Shown: positions 26,563 to 34,566 of the stretch, one piece after another
Layout of the letters: every line of letters begins with the position of its first letter
Position numbering within the stretch: the stretch's first letter is position 1
Assembly (NCBI GenBank): GCA_036558005.1
Contig: DATBGO010000360.1
Location: 49,297 to 113,296, forward strand
Direction: 5' to 3'
Source of the DNA: DATBGO01 sp036558005
GTDB taxonomy: Bacteria > Actinomycetota > Actinomycetes > Streptosporangiales > Streptosporangiaceae
DNA: 64,000 nucleotides
Notes under the pieces: model-generated
What the model was told of the DNA's origin: nothing
The model's input: only the letters and a program-made list of their open reading frames with translations
Databases searched by the model: none
Translations under genes and position numbers: made by a program

Positions 26563-28095
26563 ATGGGTGACAGCCGGGCCGCTGGCCTGTGGGCACCGCA
26601 GGTCAGGGCGCTGACGGTGGGGCTGACGCTGACCGTCACGCTGGTCGCCTCCGAGGCCCTGGCGGTCATCACGGTCATGCCGGTCGTCGCCCGCGACCTG
26701 GGCGGGCTGGGCCTGTATGGCTGGGTGTTCAGCTCGTTCATGCTCGGCAGCGTGATCGGCATCGTCGCGGCCGGCCGGGAGGCTGACCGGCGCGGCCCGG
26801 CGATCCCGTTCGTGGCCGGACTGGTGCTGTTCGGCGCGGGGCTCGTCGTGGCGGGCCTGGCGCCCTCGATGGCGGTGCTGATCGCCGGGCGGGTGCTGCA
26901 GGGCGCCGGGGCGGGCGCGGTGCCCGCCCTCGCCTACGCCTCGATCGGCCGCAGCTTCGCGGGCCAGGCGCGGGCCAGGATGATGGCCGTGCTGTCCACC
27001 GCCTGGGTCGCGCCTGCGCTGGCGGGCCCGGTGCTCAGCGCGGAGGTCGCGCACCTTTTCGGCTGGCGGTGGGTGTTCCTCGGGCTGCTGCCGGTCGTCA
27101 CGGTCACCGGGGCGCTGGCGGTGCCCGCGCTGCACCGTCTCGGCCCGCCCGGTCCCGGCCACGAGCAGGAGCACCGGCTGACCGACGGGGTCAGGACCGC
27201 GGTCTGCGCCACGCTGATGCTGGCCGGGCTCACCGTGGCCGCGGACGCGGGGCCGGGCGGCGCGCGGGCCGTGGCGATCGCGGCAGGCGCCGCGATGGTG
27301 CTGCTGGGCGCGGCGGCCGGGCTGCCCGCGCTGCGGCGGCTGGTGCCGCCAGGAACGCTGGCCGCGCGCCGCGGCCTGCCGGCCACGATCCTGAGCCGGG
27401 GCCTGCTGACGTTCGGGTTCTTCGGCGCGGACGCCTACGTGACGCTGACGGTGACGGTGCTGCGGCACCGCAGCCCGCTGCTGGCCAGCCTCGCGGTCAC
27501 CGGCGCCACCATCGCCTGGACCGCCGGGTCGTGGTCGCAGGCCCGGCTGGCCCAGACCAGGGCCGGGCGCAGCCTGATCCGGGCCGGGCTGCTGATCATC
27601 CTGGCCGGTATCGCCGGGATGGTGGTGGCGCTGCAGCCCGGCGTGCCGGTGGCCACCGCGCTGGCCGCGTGGACGGTCGCCGGGCTGGGCATGGGGATGG
27701 CCTACCCGACGCTGTCGCTGCTGATGCTGCGGGAGGCGCCGCCGGGCCGGGAAGGCTGGGCGTCGGCGTCGCTCAACCTGGCCGACGTGCTCGGCACCGC
27801 GCTCGGCGTCGGCGTCGGTGGTGCGGCGGTGACCGCGAGTACCGGGCATGACCTGCGGATTGGCGTTACCGCTGCGTTCGCGGTCGCGGCCGCGGTGCTG
27901 ATGGTGGCGATCGCGGTCAGCCGGCGGCTGCCCGATGGCCCGAGCGGCGGGCCCGCCAGGCCGGCCGGCCCGGCGGGCACGGCGGACACGGCGGGGGCCG
28001 GGAGCACTCAGCCGGCCGGAACGCCGACCGTTGCGGGGCCGCCGCCCGGTGGCGGCACGGCCCGGTTACGGATTAGCGCCCGCTGCGCAGGGTAA
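26563..28095 (+). CDS. MFS transporter, probable drug exporter
   Basis: The 510-residue protein has about 14 hydrophobic segments. TM1 includes SEALAVITVMPVVARDLGGL, and motif A-like GREADRRGP follows TM2. RWVFLGLLP appears after TM5-6. ATG 26563 is preferred because GGAGGA precedes it. The C-terminal 60 residues are Gly/Pro/Ala-rich and probably disordered. No regulator gene adjoins it, so its substrate and control are open. Confidence 0.88.
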   Translation: MGDSRAAGLWAPQVRALTVGLTLTVTLVASEALAVITVMPVVARDLGGLGLYGWVFSSFMLGSVIGIVAAGREADRRGPAIPFVAGLVLFGAGLVVAGLAPSMAVLIAGRVLQGAGAGAVPALAYASIGRSFAGQARARMMAVLSTAWVAPALAGPVLSAEVAHLFGWRWVFLGLLPVVTVTGALAVPALHRLGPPGPGHEQEHRLTDGVRTAVCATLMLAGLTVAADAGPGGARAVAIAAGAAMVLLGAAAGLPALRRLVPPGTLAARRGLPATILSRGLLTFGFFGADAYVTLTVTVLRHRSPLLASLAVTGATIAWTAGSWSQARLAQTRAGRSLIRAGLLIILAGIAGMVVALQPGVPVATALAAWTVAGLGMGMAYPTLSLLMLREAPPGREGWASASLNLADVLGTALGVGVGGAAVTASTGHDLRIGVTAAFAVAAAVLMVAIAVSRRLPDGPSGGPARPAGPAGTADTAGAGSTQPAGTPTVAGPPPGGGTARLRISARCAG

Positions 28096-28185
28096 CTATT
28101 GGCCATAACTTTCTATCGATGGGCAGATACTGCGGCTTTAGCCAGGCGTGCTGACCTCATCCCGGAAAGGCTCATCTTTATGGCT

Positions 28186-28344
28186 CTGACCTGGTGAAAC
28201 GATAACCAGGCGGCTCACGGCCCGGTCTGTGCCGTTGTCGCATTCGTCGCTAAAGCAAAGCCCCGGGTGGTAACGGGGTGCTACCGTCCGGATTGTCAGA
28301 CGCCTGTGTTTCGTCTGGGCGTACCTTCGTCAGGAAGATCATAT
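28186..28344 (+). promoter_or_regulatory. Structured leader upstream of the NlpC/P60 gene (candidate cis-regulatory RNA)
   Basis: Three successive hairpins are visible before the proposed TTG start: CCTGGT/ACCAGG (28190-28210), CCCCG/CGGGG (about 28261-28277) and CAGACG/CGTCTG (28297-28317). In actinobacteria cell-wall hydrolase genes often carry c-di-AMP (ydaO) riboswitches. Some short stretches here recall that RNA, but the conserved core is not convincingly present, so I only call it structured. Confidence 0.35.
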
Positions 28345-29070
28345 TTGAGTAGGACGATCACTCGCCGCCCCTCCGGCACGCTGACCGCTGAGGCAACCAT
28401 CCTCAGGTCAGGAGCACCGAGACCACGTCGCGGCGAGGCGTCCGCGACCGTCGCTGCCCCTGGCCCGGACCTGCCGGGAGCCGCCCGTGACCATCAACAC
28501 TCGCAACAGCACAGCTCAGCGCCGGCCCCGCCGCCATCCGGCTGGGCCGCCCTGGCCGCCAGGGGCGGCCGCCTGGCGGTGGCGATCGCCCGGTGCGCCC
28601 GGCGGCCCGCGCAAGCCGGGCTGGTCGCCGTCGTCCTCGCCATCTCCGCCGTCTCCTCGCTGGCGCTGGTCCGGCCGGCCACGGCCCGGGCATCGGTGAC
28701 CGCCGCCGCTGCCGCCAGCCGCCGGGCGGCGGGCGCCTGGCGGTACGCGATGCGCCAGCACTACAAGCCCTACCGGTGGGGCGGCACCGGGCCGCGCGGC
28801 TTCGACTGCTCTGGCCTGGTGTTCGCGTCCTACCGCTCGGCGGGCACCCGGCTGCCGCGCACCACGTACGGGATGCTGCACAGCTGGCACCTGGTCCGGG
28901 TGAGCAAGGCCCGGGCCCGCCGCGGCGACCTGGCGTTCTTCGGATCGGGTCATGTGGAGATCTACGACCGGGGCGCCTGGACCTACGGTGCGGCCGACTC
29001 TGGCTCGCGGATCGGGTTCCACCGGATGAACCGTTACTGGCACCCGACGATGTACTTCCGGGTCAGGTAG
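28345..29070 (+). CDS. NlpC/P60 family cell-wall peptidase
   Basis: Cysteine peptidase that cuts peptidoglycan stem peptides. The catalytic Cys155 is in GFDCSGLVF and His203 in GSGHVEIY; the third polar residue is likely His226 or His233. The domain is preceded by a long basic, low-complexity N-terminus and a hydrophobic segment (about 92-110) that serves as signal or anchor. The TTG at 28345 is proposed from AGGAAG 7 nt upstream; the frame is open from 28267, and a start closer to the TM is possible, so the N-terminus is uncertain. A 17-bp terminator hairpin follows. Confidence 0.85.
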   Translation: MSRTITRRPSGTLTAEATILRSGAPRPRRGEASATVAAPGPDLPGAARDHQHSQQHSSAPAPPPSGWAALAARGGRLAVAIARCARRPAQAGLVAVVLAISAVSSLALVRPATARASVTAAAAASRRAAGAWRYAMRQHYKPYRWGGTGPRGFDCSGLVFASYRSAGTRLPRTTYGMLHSWHLVRVSKARARRGDLAFFGSGHVEIYDRGAWTYGAADSGSRIGFHRMNRYWHPTMYFRVR

Positions 29071-29078
29071 CGTTCCGC

Positions 29079-29119
29079 GGCCCGCCCGGCCCGGCGCTTC
29101 CAGCCGGGCCGGGCGGGCC
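29079..29119 (+). terminator. 17-bp hairpin terminator after the NlpC/P60 gene
   Basis: Perfect 17-bp GC-only stem (29079-29095 with 29103-29119) with a 7-nt loop (GCTTCCA), 8 nt after the stop codon. Confidence 0.75.
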
Positions 29120-29178
29120 CGCGCTGACTGGCCGGAATCGGGTGGTGCGGTCAGCCGGGCACTGTCTAGCATCCAAGC

Positions 29179-29646
29179 GTGTACTCAGCCGCTGTCAGCA
29201 CTGTCAGGGACCATCTCAGGGCCGCCGGCGCGGCCGGCGAGATCAGGCTGTTCGCCGATCCCGTGCCGACCGCCGCGGCGGCCGCGGCCGCGCTCGGCTG
29301 CGATGTCGGGGCGATCGCGAACAGCCTGGTCTTCGAGACCGGCGGCACGGCGCTGCTGGTCCTGGCGAGCGGCGCGCACCGGGTGCACCCGGGCCGGCTC
29401 GCCAGGCGGCTCGGCACCGCCAAGATCCGCCGGGCCGGCCCTGAGTTCGTCCTTGAGCACACCGGCCAGGAGGTCGGCGGGATCGCGCCGGTCGGGCACC
29501 CCGCGCGGCTGCGCACCGTGGTCGACCTGGCCCTGGCCGCCTACCCGGTGCTGTGGGCCGGAGGCGGCGACGAGCGGGCCATGTTCGCCACCTCGTTCGG
29601 CGAGCTGGTCCAGATCACCGGCGGCACTCCGGCCCAGGTCGACTAG
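29179..29646 (+). CDS. YbaK/ProX-like aminoacyl-tRNA deacylase domain protein
   Basis: The 155-residue stand-alone YbaK/prolyl-tRNA-editing domain. Family features are the ALGCDVGAIANSLVF strand-helix (38-52), the basic ARRLGTAKIRRA segment and the VGGIAPVGHP loop around residue 100. Such proteins hydrolyse mischarged tRNAs in trans. GTG start 29179. It ends on a CTAG that also holds the stop codon of the convergent gene. Confidence 0.87.
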   Translation: MYSAAVSTVRDHLRAAGAAGEIRLFADPVPTAAAAAAALGCDVGAIANSLVFETGGTALLVLASGAHRVHPGRLARRLGTAKIRRAGPEFVLEHTGQEVGGIAPVGHPARLRTVVDLALAAYPVLWAGGGDERAMFATSFGELVQITGGTPAQVD

Positions 29647-29951
29647 CCCCGGCCGGCCGGGCTGGCTGCGGCCATCTCGATTTCCTGCAGCCGGGTCAGC
29701 GGCCGGCCAGCCAGCGCCGGGGCGCTGGCCGCAGACGACCAGACGGTGTCGTGCAGGAAGGCGAGGAACATCTCCGCCTCAGCCATGCTGGCGAAATCCA
29801 GGTCGATGATGACGTAGCCGGGTTCGCCGGCGGGCCTGCTGACCCGGTGCGAGATGACCCCGGCCCGCTCGCGGGCCGGCGCCAGCCGCGCGAATGCCGC
29901 CTGCCACGTGCCGAAATCGCTGATCGCGTGCTCGATGTGCAGTGTGGACAT
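29643..29951 (-). CDS. Small dimeric alpha/beta-barrel (ABM-like) protein
   Basis: The 102-residue protein has the beta-alpha-beta pattern of dimeric ferredoxin-like folds: LHIEHAISDFGTWQAAF, GVISHRVSRP, YVIIDLDFASMAEAEMFLAFL. It resembles short antibiotic-biosynthesis-monooxygenase-like proteins, many without proven activity. GGAGGAG lies just before ATG 29951. Its stop codon overlaps that of the convergent YbaK gene in the palindrome CTAG. Confidence 0.7.
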   Translation of the reverse strand: MSTLHIEHAISDFGTWQAAFARLAPARERAGVISHRVSRPAGEPGYVIIDLDFASMAEAEMFLAFLHDTVWSSAASAPALAGRPLTRLQEIEMAAASPAGRG

Positions 29952-30112
29952 GGTGACTCCTCCCCTGCGGCGCCGGGCAGCCTGCGCCGTCCTGGTCAGC
30001 GGCGCGATCTGGCGGTGCCGTCTGTCCTGACGCTAGGCAGCCAGCGGCCCGGGCGGCGATCCCAGCTTTCTGGGGTTCTCGCTGCCCAGCACCCAGCCGG
30101 AGGGTCCGTAGG

Positions 30113-31210
30113 GTGATGTCCATGGGGGGACGGCCAGGCGGATCGCGCGCCCGTGCGCGATCCGCCGAGCGGATCACGCGGCTGTGCGCGGCGGCGGGGG
30201 ACACCAGGGCGCTGCGGCTGCGGCTGCTCCCCGAGATCAGGGCGGCTGTCGGGTTCGATGCCTATGCCTGGCTGCTGACCGACCCGCAGACCTCGGTCGG
30301 CTGCGCGCCGCTGGCGGACGTACCCTGCCTGCCTGAGCTTCCCCGGCTGATCCGGCTGAAGTACCTCACCCCCGTCAACCGGTGGACCAGGCTGCAGGCC
30401 CCGGTCGGGCTGCTGCGCCAGGCGACCGGCGGTGACCTCGCCCGCAGCCTGCTCTGGCGCGAGCTGCTCAGCGGCTACGGCGTGGCGGACGTGGCGTCCG
30501 TGGTGTTCCGCGACCAGCATGGCTGCTGGGGATTCCTGGACCTGTGGCGGTCGGCAAGCTCTGTGCCGTTCACGCAGGAAGACGCGGGGTTCCTGGCCCG
30601 CCTCAGCCCGCCGGTGACCCGGTCGCTGCGGGAGGGCCAGGCGGCTGCGTTCGCGCCGCGGCAGCCCGACAGCCGCGGCCGGGCCGGGCCGGTGGTGCTG
30701 TTGCTGTCGGCCGACCTGGAGGTGCTGGGCGAGACCCCGCCTGCGCAGGAGTACCTCAGGATGCTCGTGCCGCCAGCTGACGGCTATGCTCCGGTCCCGG
30801 CAGGCGCCTACAACGTCGCCGCCCAGCTGCTAGCCGCCGAGGCGGGCGCCGACGACAACGAGCCGTGGGCCCGCGTGCACTTGTCAGGCGGGCTGTGGAT
30901 GACCCTTCGGGCTGGCCGGATCGGCGCGGCCGGCCCGCGAGCCGAGCCGGGCGGCGCGCAGCCGGCCATCGCCGTGGCCATAGAGGAATCGTCCCCGGCG
31001 GAGCGGGTCAGCCTGTTCGCGCGCTGCTACGGCCTGACGGCGCGCGAGTCGCAGCTGCTCACGCAGCTGGCCGCGGGCCACGACACCCGGGCAATCGCCG
31101 CGATGATGTTCCTGTCCGAGCACACCGTGCAAGACCACCTCAAGGCGATCTTCGCCAAGACCGGTTCCCGCACCCGCCGCGGTGTGCTGGCCCGCGCCAT
31201 CGGCGGCTGA
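30113..31210 (+). CDS. LuxR-family transcriptional regulator
   Basis: The 365-residue protein has a C-terminal LuxR HTH at about 305-365 (LTARESQLLTQLAAGHDTRAIA, then LSEHTVQDHLKAIFAKTG). The N-terminal 300 residues look like a GAF/PAS-type sensor region (VGFDAYAWLL, DLWRSASSVPFTQEDAGFLARL) without REC or NB-ARC motifs. GTG 30113 follows GGAGGG by 8 nt; ATGs at 30116 and 30122 are alternatives. Divergent from the ABM-like gene; target unknown. Confidence 0.88.
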   Translation: MMSMGGRPGGSRARARSAERITRLCAAAGDTRALRLRLLPEIRAAVGFDAYAWLLTDPQTSVGCAPLADVPCLPELPRLIRLKYLTPVNRWTRLQAPVGLLRQATGGDLARSLLWRELLSGYGVADVASVVFRDQHGCWGFLDLWRSASSVPFTQEDAGFLARLSPPVTRSLREGQAAAFAPRQPDSRGRAGPVVLLLSADLEVLGETPPAQEYLRMLVPPADGYAPVPAGAYNVAAQLLAAEAGADDNEPWARVHLSGGLWMTLRAGRIGAAGPRAEPGGAQPAIAVAIEESSPAERVSLFARCYGLTARESQLLTQLAAGHDTRAIAAMMFLSEHTVQDHLKAIFAKTGSRTRRGVLARAIGG

Positions 31211-31264
31211 CCGGTCAGGAACATCATCCGGAGAGCTGATGTTTTCCCTGGTGAGACTGCATTA

Positions 31265-31351
31265 GTGAGAGAAGCGATCGTGGCCGGGTGCATCACCTGC
31301 GGGACCGAACTGCATCCGGAGAGGGCGCATAGCTCGCCCTCGTGTCGCTGA
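31265..31351 (+). pseudogene. Truncated zinc-ribbon stub (CxxCGTELHPERA)
   Basis: A 28-codon frame beginning at GTG 31265 encodes GCITCGTELHPERA and stops soon after with one further Cys. This opening matches, from memory, the start of longer actinobacterial zinc-ribbon proteins (CxxCG[TA]ELHPERAEKYDYC...). The second cysteine pair is missing. It may be the broken end of a gene cut when the downstream two-gene module inserted. The rest of the gap up to 31583 holds an operator-like palindrome and an isolated tRNA T-arm-like hairpin near 31480-31496. Confidence 0.35.
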
Positions 31352-31374
31352 ATCGGTAGCTGGTTCCCTCTTCC

Positions 31375-31399
31375 TGTCAGACTGACAAAAAGCTACAGT
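31375..31399 (+). promoter_or_regulatory. Palindromic operator and -10 ahead of the nucleosidase/TM-protein pair
   Basis: TGTCAGACTGACA (31375-31387) is a perfect 6-bp-arm palindrome with a 1-nt centre. It is followed by an A-run and TACAGT (31394-31399), a fair -10 hexamer. No strong -35. The position suggests a dimeric repressor controlling the downstream module. Confidence 0.4.
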
Positions 31400-31583
31400 G
31401 CAATTGTGGCCGAGCATCAGGGGCAGTTGCATGGCGTCACGATCTCGGAACTGCGGCAGCACTCCGAGGCGCACGGGAGCCTGGTTCGATTCCGGGGGAA
31501 CCCTCGATCGCGAAGTCGGGGGCGCATCCGCTCACCTGCCGGTGGTCCGGCCCGCCCATCCGATCGGCATCGAGGAGAATCCG

Positions 31584-32522
31584 ATGAACGACGTCGTGGT
31601 CATGCTGACGGCCCTGGACCTGGAGTACCAGGCGGTCCGGGAGAAACTAACCGGTCTGCGGTTACACCGGCATCCGGCAGGCACCCGGTTCGAGGTCGGG
31701 CGACTTGACAGCGGCGGCCGGGTAGCGCTCGCGCTTGTCGGCGAGGGGAACCATCCAGCGGCGGTGCTGGCGGAGCGGGCCATAGCGGAGTTCGCTCCTG
31801 CGGCGGTGCTGTTCGTGGGGGTAGCCGGCGCCCTCCGAAGTGGTATCTCCCTCGGGGATCTCGTGGTGGCCACCCACATCTATGCCTACCACGGTGGCAC
31901 CAGCAAGGATGACGGGCTCAAGGCCAGGCCCAGGGTCTGGGAGATCGCCCACGGTGTGGATCAGATCGCCCGGCACCTTGCCCGCACGGGTGAATGGGCA
32001 GGCGGGCTCCGGTCGGGCCGCGCCAGGCCAGGAGTTCACTTCGGGCCGATCGCCGCGGGTGAGATAGTGCGTGACTCGGTGATCTCCGAGCATGCCCGGT
32101 GGGTCAGCGACCACTACAACGACGCCATAGCGATCGAGATGGAGGCCGCCGGGGTCGCGCAGGCCGCGCACCTCAACAACGGCCTGCCTGTGATCGTGGT
32201 GCGCGGGATCAGCGACCGGGCAGACGGAAGCAAGGCAGCCACCGACAAGAACGGCTGGCAGCCGAGGGCCGTGGCGAACGCCGCGGCCTTCGCGGTGGCC
32301 CTCGCCGGACGACTGGTGCGCGAACAGGCAACGGCCCGGCCCGCTGGGACGGGGAAGACCGGGTGGAAGGCAGAAATGGCCGAGGGGGAAGCCAGCATGG
32401 CACGGGGAAACGCCAACATCGCCACGGGCGGCGCCCGGGTCGGCATCCAGGCCGCCCAGATCATCGGCAATGTCTACGCGGCGCCGGAACCGGGCCCGCC
32501 ACCAGCGGAGAGCATGCCATGA
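31584..32522 (+). CDS. MTAN/PNP-like nucleosidase with C-terminal amyloid-like signalling motif (putative effector)
   Basis: The 312-residue protein belongs to the nucleoside phosphorylase fold (5'-methylthioadenosine/S-adenosylhomocysteine nucleosidase branch). Residues 1-245 carry VVMLTALDLEYQAVREKL, FVGVAGALRSGISLGDLVVAT, the substrate-binding AIEMEAAG (182-190) and RGISDRADG with catalytic Asp211. After a linker, residues 275-300 form a Gly/Asn-rich segment with the core VGIQAAQIIGNVY. A nearly identical core opens the next protein. In conflict systems nucleosidase domains act as effectors that destroy nucleotides or related metabolites; here that is an inference. ATG 31584 follows GAGGAG by 6 nt. 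Overlaps the next gene by ATGA. Confidence 0.85.
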   Translation: MNDVVVMLTALDLEYQAVREKLTGLRLHRHPAGTRFEVGRLDSGGRVALALVGEGNHPAAVLAERAIAEFAPAAVLFVGVAGALRSGISLGDLVVATHIYAYHGGTSKDDGLKARPRVWEIAHGVDQIARHLARTGEWAGGLRSGRARPGVHFGPIAAGEIVRDSVISEHARWVSDHYNDAIAIEMEAAGVAQAAHLNNGLPVIVVRGISDRADGSKAATDKNGWQPRAVANAAAFAVALAGRLVREQATARPAGTGKTGWKAEMAEGEASMARGNANIATGGARVGIQAAQIIGNVYAAPEPGPPPAESMP

Positions 32523-34495
32523 CGATTCCTGCTGACGCGATGGTTAACGTTGCCGGTGACACCGCGAACGTCGGGATTCAGGCACACGTCGTGCACGGTG
32601 ATGTCTTCCTGTACCAGCCGGCCGCGCGATCGCCGGATGAGAAGTACCGGGCCGGTGTCAGATATCTCGACGGCGGCATGCCCACGAAGGCCCGGCAGCT
32701 CATCGGCGAGGCCATGACCGGTGGCTTCCGGACGAACGAGGTCTGCTTTCACTGGATGCTGGCGCTGTTGAGCGGCCGGACGCGCCGCCAGTTCTCGGTC
32801 GAGGATTCCCTGAGCCTGAGCGCCGCGCGCGCTCAGCTCCCGGCCGACGCCGACGATGAATGGGCCCGCGGCCTGAGCGTGATCAGCCAGCTGCTCGACT
32901 CGCTAGATAACCCTGATGCCGATATTCACGTTGTCCTGCGGCAGGTAGACGGGCTTGGCGTTCTACAGCAGGCAAAGATTTACCGTCATCTTGAGATGTT
33001 TCTCAGCGGGCCGGTTGAGGACCAGATCTGGAAGCGCGCGATCAGTCAGGTCAGGCGGGAGCGGCTGGGCGGGGACCGCGAGAACCGAGCCTGGATGTTC
33101 TTCGAGTCGCGCCCCGCGCCGCCTCGCGTTCGCCGGCCGGATCCGCCGATGGTCACCCTGGCCGACCGGCTCGTTGTGATCGCGGCTGCCGCATTAGGCG
33201 CGGCGACATGCGGCTATATCGGCTGGTTGCTGGTCGAGCGAGGCAGGATACTGGCCCTGATCGCCGCCCTGGCCAGCATCGCTGCCGGGTACGTCTGCTT
33301 CGGCTACAGCCTGGAGTGGCGCTACCGGGTCGAGCGGCTGCACGCCAAGGAAGCCGAGCAAGCGGCGCGAGCGCGGCGCAGCGGATCCGCGCCTGACGAG
33401 GGATTCGCCGCCAGCCTGGATAGGCTCTTCGGCCGCTATTTCGCTAGATACGTGCCGGACGGCACGGACCGGAATGTGTGGCTTGAGGCTACGGCGGGCA
33501 TCCGCCAGCAGCTGCGTGACGAGATCGCTGAGGTCTACCGGGAATCCAGGATCACGTCCGAGCAGATCGCCTGGCTTGTCAGGCACCGGGTCGGCGACGT
33601 AAAGCGGCGCTGGCAGCGCGGCACACTGTGGGCCTACCGGGACCAGTGGCGGACGCCAGCGTCGACAAAGACCTTCGCCCTGCTGAGCCTGGCCGTTCTG
33701 GTGTCAGGTGCTTCATGGGCCGTTGCCGTCGCGGCGCGAACGGATCCGGCCGGCGCGGTGGCCGGGACGGCGCTCCTGGCCGGAAGCGGCTGTGCCGCCG
33801 CGAGGAGTACACGCAGGATCATGCTGGAACCGAGGCGATACCAGGATGAGCTGGCGGAATGCCAGCAGCGGATGACTGACAGCGAGGCGGCCTTCGCCCG
33901 GTGGCAGAGAATACTGGCCCGCAAGCCCGACGACACCGAGATGGCGACCTGGCTGGATTGCGACCGGCGGGTTCTCCTGGACCGGGCGATGAGGCACTAC
34001 CGGCTTGCCCCGAGCGATGTCATCGCTCATGCCTTTATCGATGCGCCGGCCAAGTCGTCCAGGAAGGCGAGAATCCTGAATGGTCCATGGCGCTACACAA
34101 GATACCGGCTTCTGGTCTTCCTGCTCACCGCCGACGGGGTGCGCCAGGTTACCGCTGACCTCGACTTCCGGAAGGGAGTCTTCAATGACTGCGAGCGAAT
34201 CAACTACCGGTTCGATGCGATCGCGGCGGTACACGTCACGGAGCCAGGTGACAACCGGCGGACGTTCGAGCTGACGTTGGTCAACGGGCAGCCGATCGTG
34301 GTCCCGGTGACGGAGTCAAATCTGGAGTTGCAGGAGGAAGATGCCGAGGCCCTGTCCAGCGCCGCCTTGGATGCGACCGGTCTCACGACCGCCCTGCACG
34401 TCCTGGAGGGAGTCGCCGCTGAGGGGAAGGGCTGGATAAGAGAAGAAGGCCAGCGGCAGGGGAACGAGGCCTGGATGCCGGCCGCGCTCCGGTAA
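32519..34495 (+). CDS. Four-TM protein with N-terminal amyloid-like motif (putative sensor/receptor partner)
   Basis: The 658-residue protein is not matched to a named family. Residues 10-32 (VNVAGDTANVGIQAHVVHGD, then VF) repeat the motif at the C-terminus of the upstream nucleosidase. Residues 40-190 are helical and TPR-like (KYRAGVRYLDGG, KARQLIGEAM). Two TM hairpins follow, at about 216-263 and 384-429, separated by a charged 120-residue helical segment; the C-terminal 230 residues look like a soluble alpha/beta domain. The motif order (effector C-terminus, receptor N-terminus) mirrors amyloid-templated receptor-effector pairs known from bacterial and fungal NLR systems, but no NTPase domain is present. 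Start coupled to the upstream stop (ATGA). A 15-bp terminator follows. Confidence 0.8.
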   Translation: MTIPADAMVNVAGDTANVGIQAHVVHGDVFLYQPAARSPDEKYRAGVRYLDGGMPTKARQLIGEAMTGGFRTNEVCFHWMLALLSGRTRRQFSVEDSLSLSAARAQLPADADDEWARGLSVISQLLDSLDNPDADIHVVLRQVDGLGVLQQAKIYRHLEMFLSGPVEDQIWKRAISQVRRERLGGDRENRAWMFFESRPAPPRVRRPDPPMVTLADRLVVIAAAALGAATCGYIGWLLVERGRILALIAALASIAAGYVCFGYSLEWRYRVERLHAKEAEQAARARRSGSAPDEGFAASLDRLFGRYFARYVPDGTDRNVWLEATAGIRQQLRDEIAEVYRESRITSEQIAWLVRHRVGDVKRRWQRGTLWAYRDQWRTPASTKTFALLSLAVLVSGASWAVAVAARTDPAGAVAGTALLAGSGCAAARSTRRIMLEPRRYQDELAECQQRMTDSEAAFARWQRILARKPDDTEMATWLDCDRRVLLDRAMRHYRLAPSDVIAHAFIDAPAKSSRKARILNGPWRYTRYRLLVFLLTADGVRQVTADLDFRKGVFNDCERINYRFDAIAAVHVTEPGDNRRTFELTLVNGQPIVVPVTESNLELQEEDAEALSSAALDATGLTTALHVLEGVAAEGKGWIREEGQRQGNEAWMPAALR

Positions 34496-34517
34496 GCACC
34501 GGCACTCGCCGGATCTA

Positions 34518-34553
34518 CCGCCGGGCCGGCCTGAATATAGGCCGGCCCGGCGG
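34518..34553. terminator. 15-bp hairpin, bidirectional terminator
   Basis: Perfect 15-bp stem (34518-34532 with 34539-34553) and a 6-nt loop GAATAT. It lies between the stop of the four-TM gene (+) and the stop of the truncated MFS gene (-), so it can serve both. Confidence 0.75.
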
Positions 34554-34566
34554 GTCAGGCTTCACA

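Noticed and set aside
28096..28344. c-di-AMP (ydaO) riboswitch
   Set aside because: Position fits and a few short stretches resemble it, but the conserved core could not be laid out convincingly; kept only as a structured leader.
28487..28699. Frame with GTG and a GGGAG site inside the NlpC/P60 gene
   Set aside because: It encodes a Pro/Ser-rich low-complexity peptide and runs in another frame of a well-supported gene.
31480..31496. tRNA gene (T-arm CCTGG-TTCGATT-CCGGG)
   Set aside because: The T-arm pairs well, but no matching acceptor 5' strand, D-arm or anticodon arm is found upstream; at most a remnant or chance.
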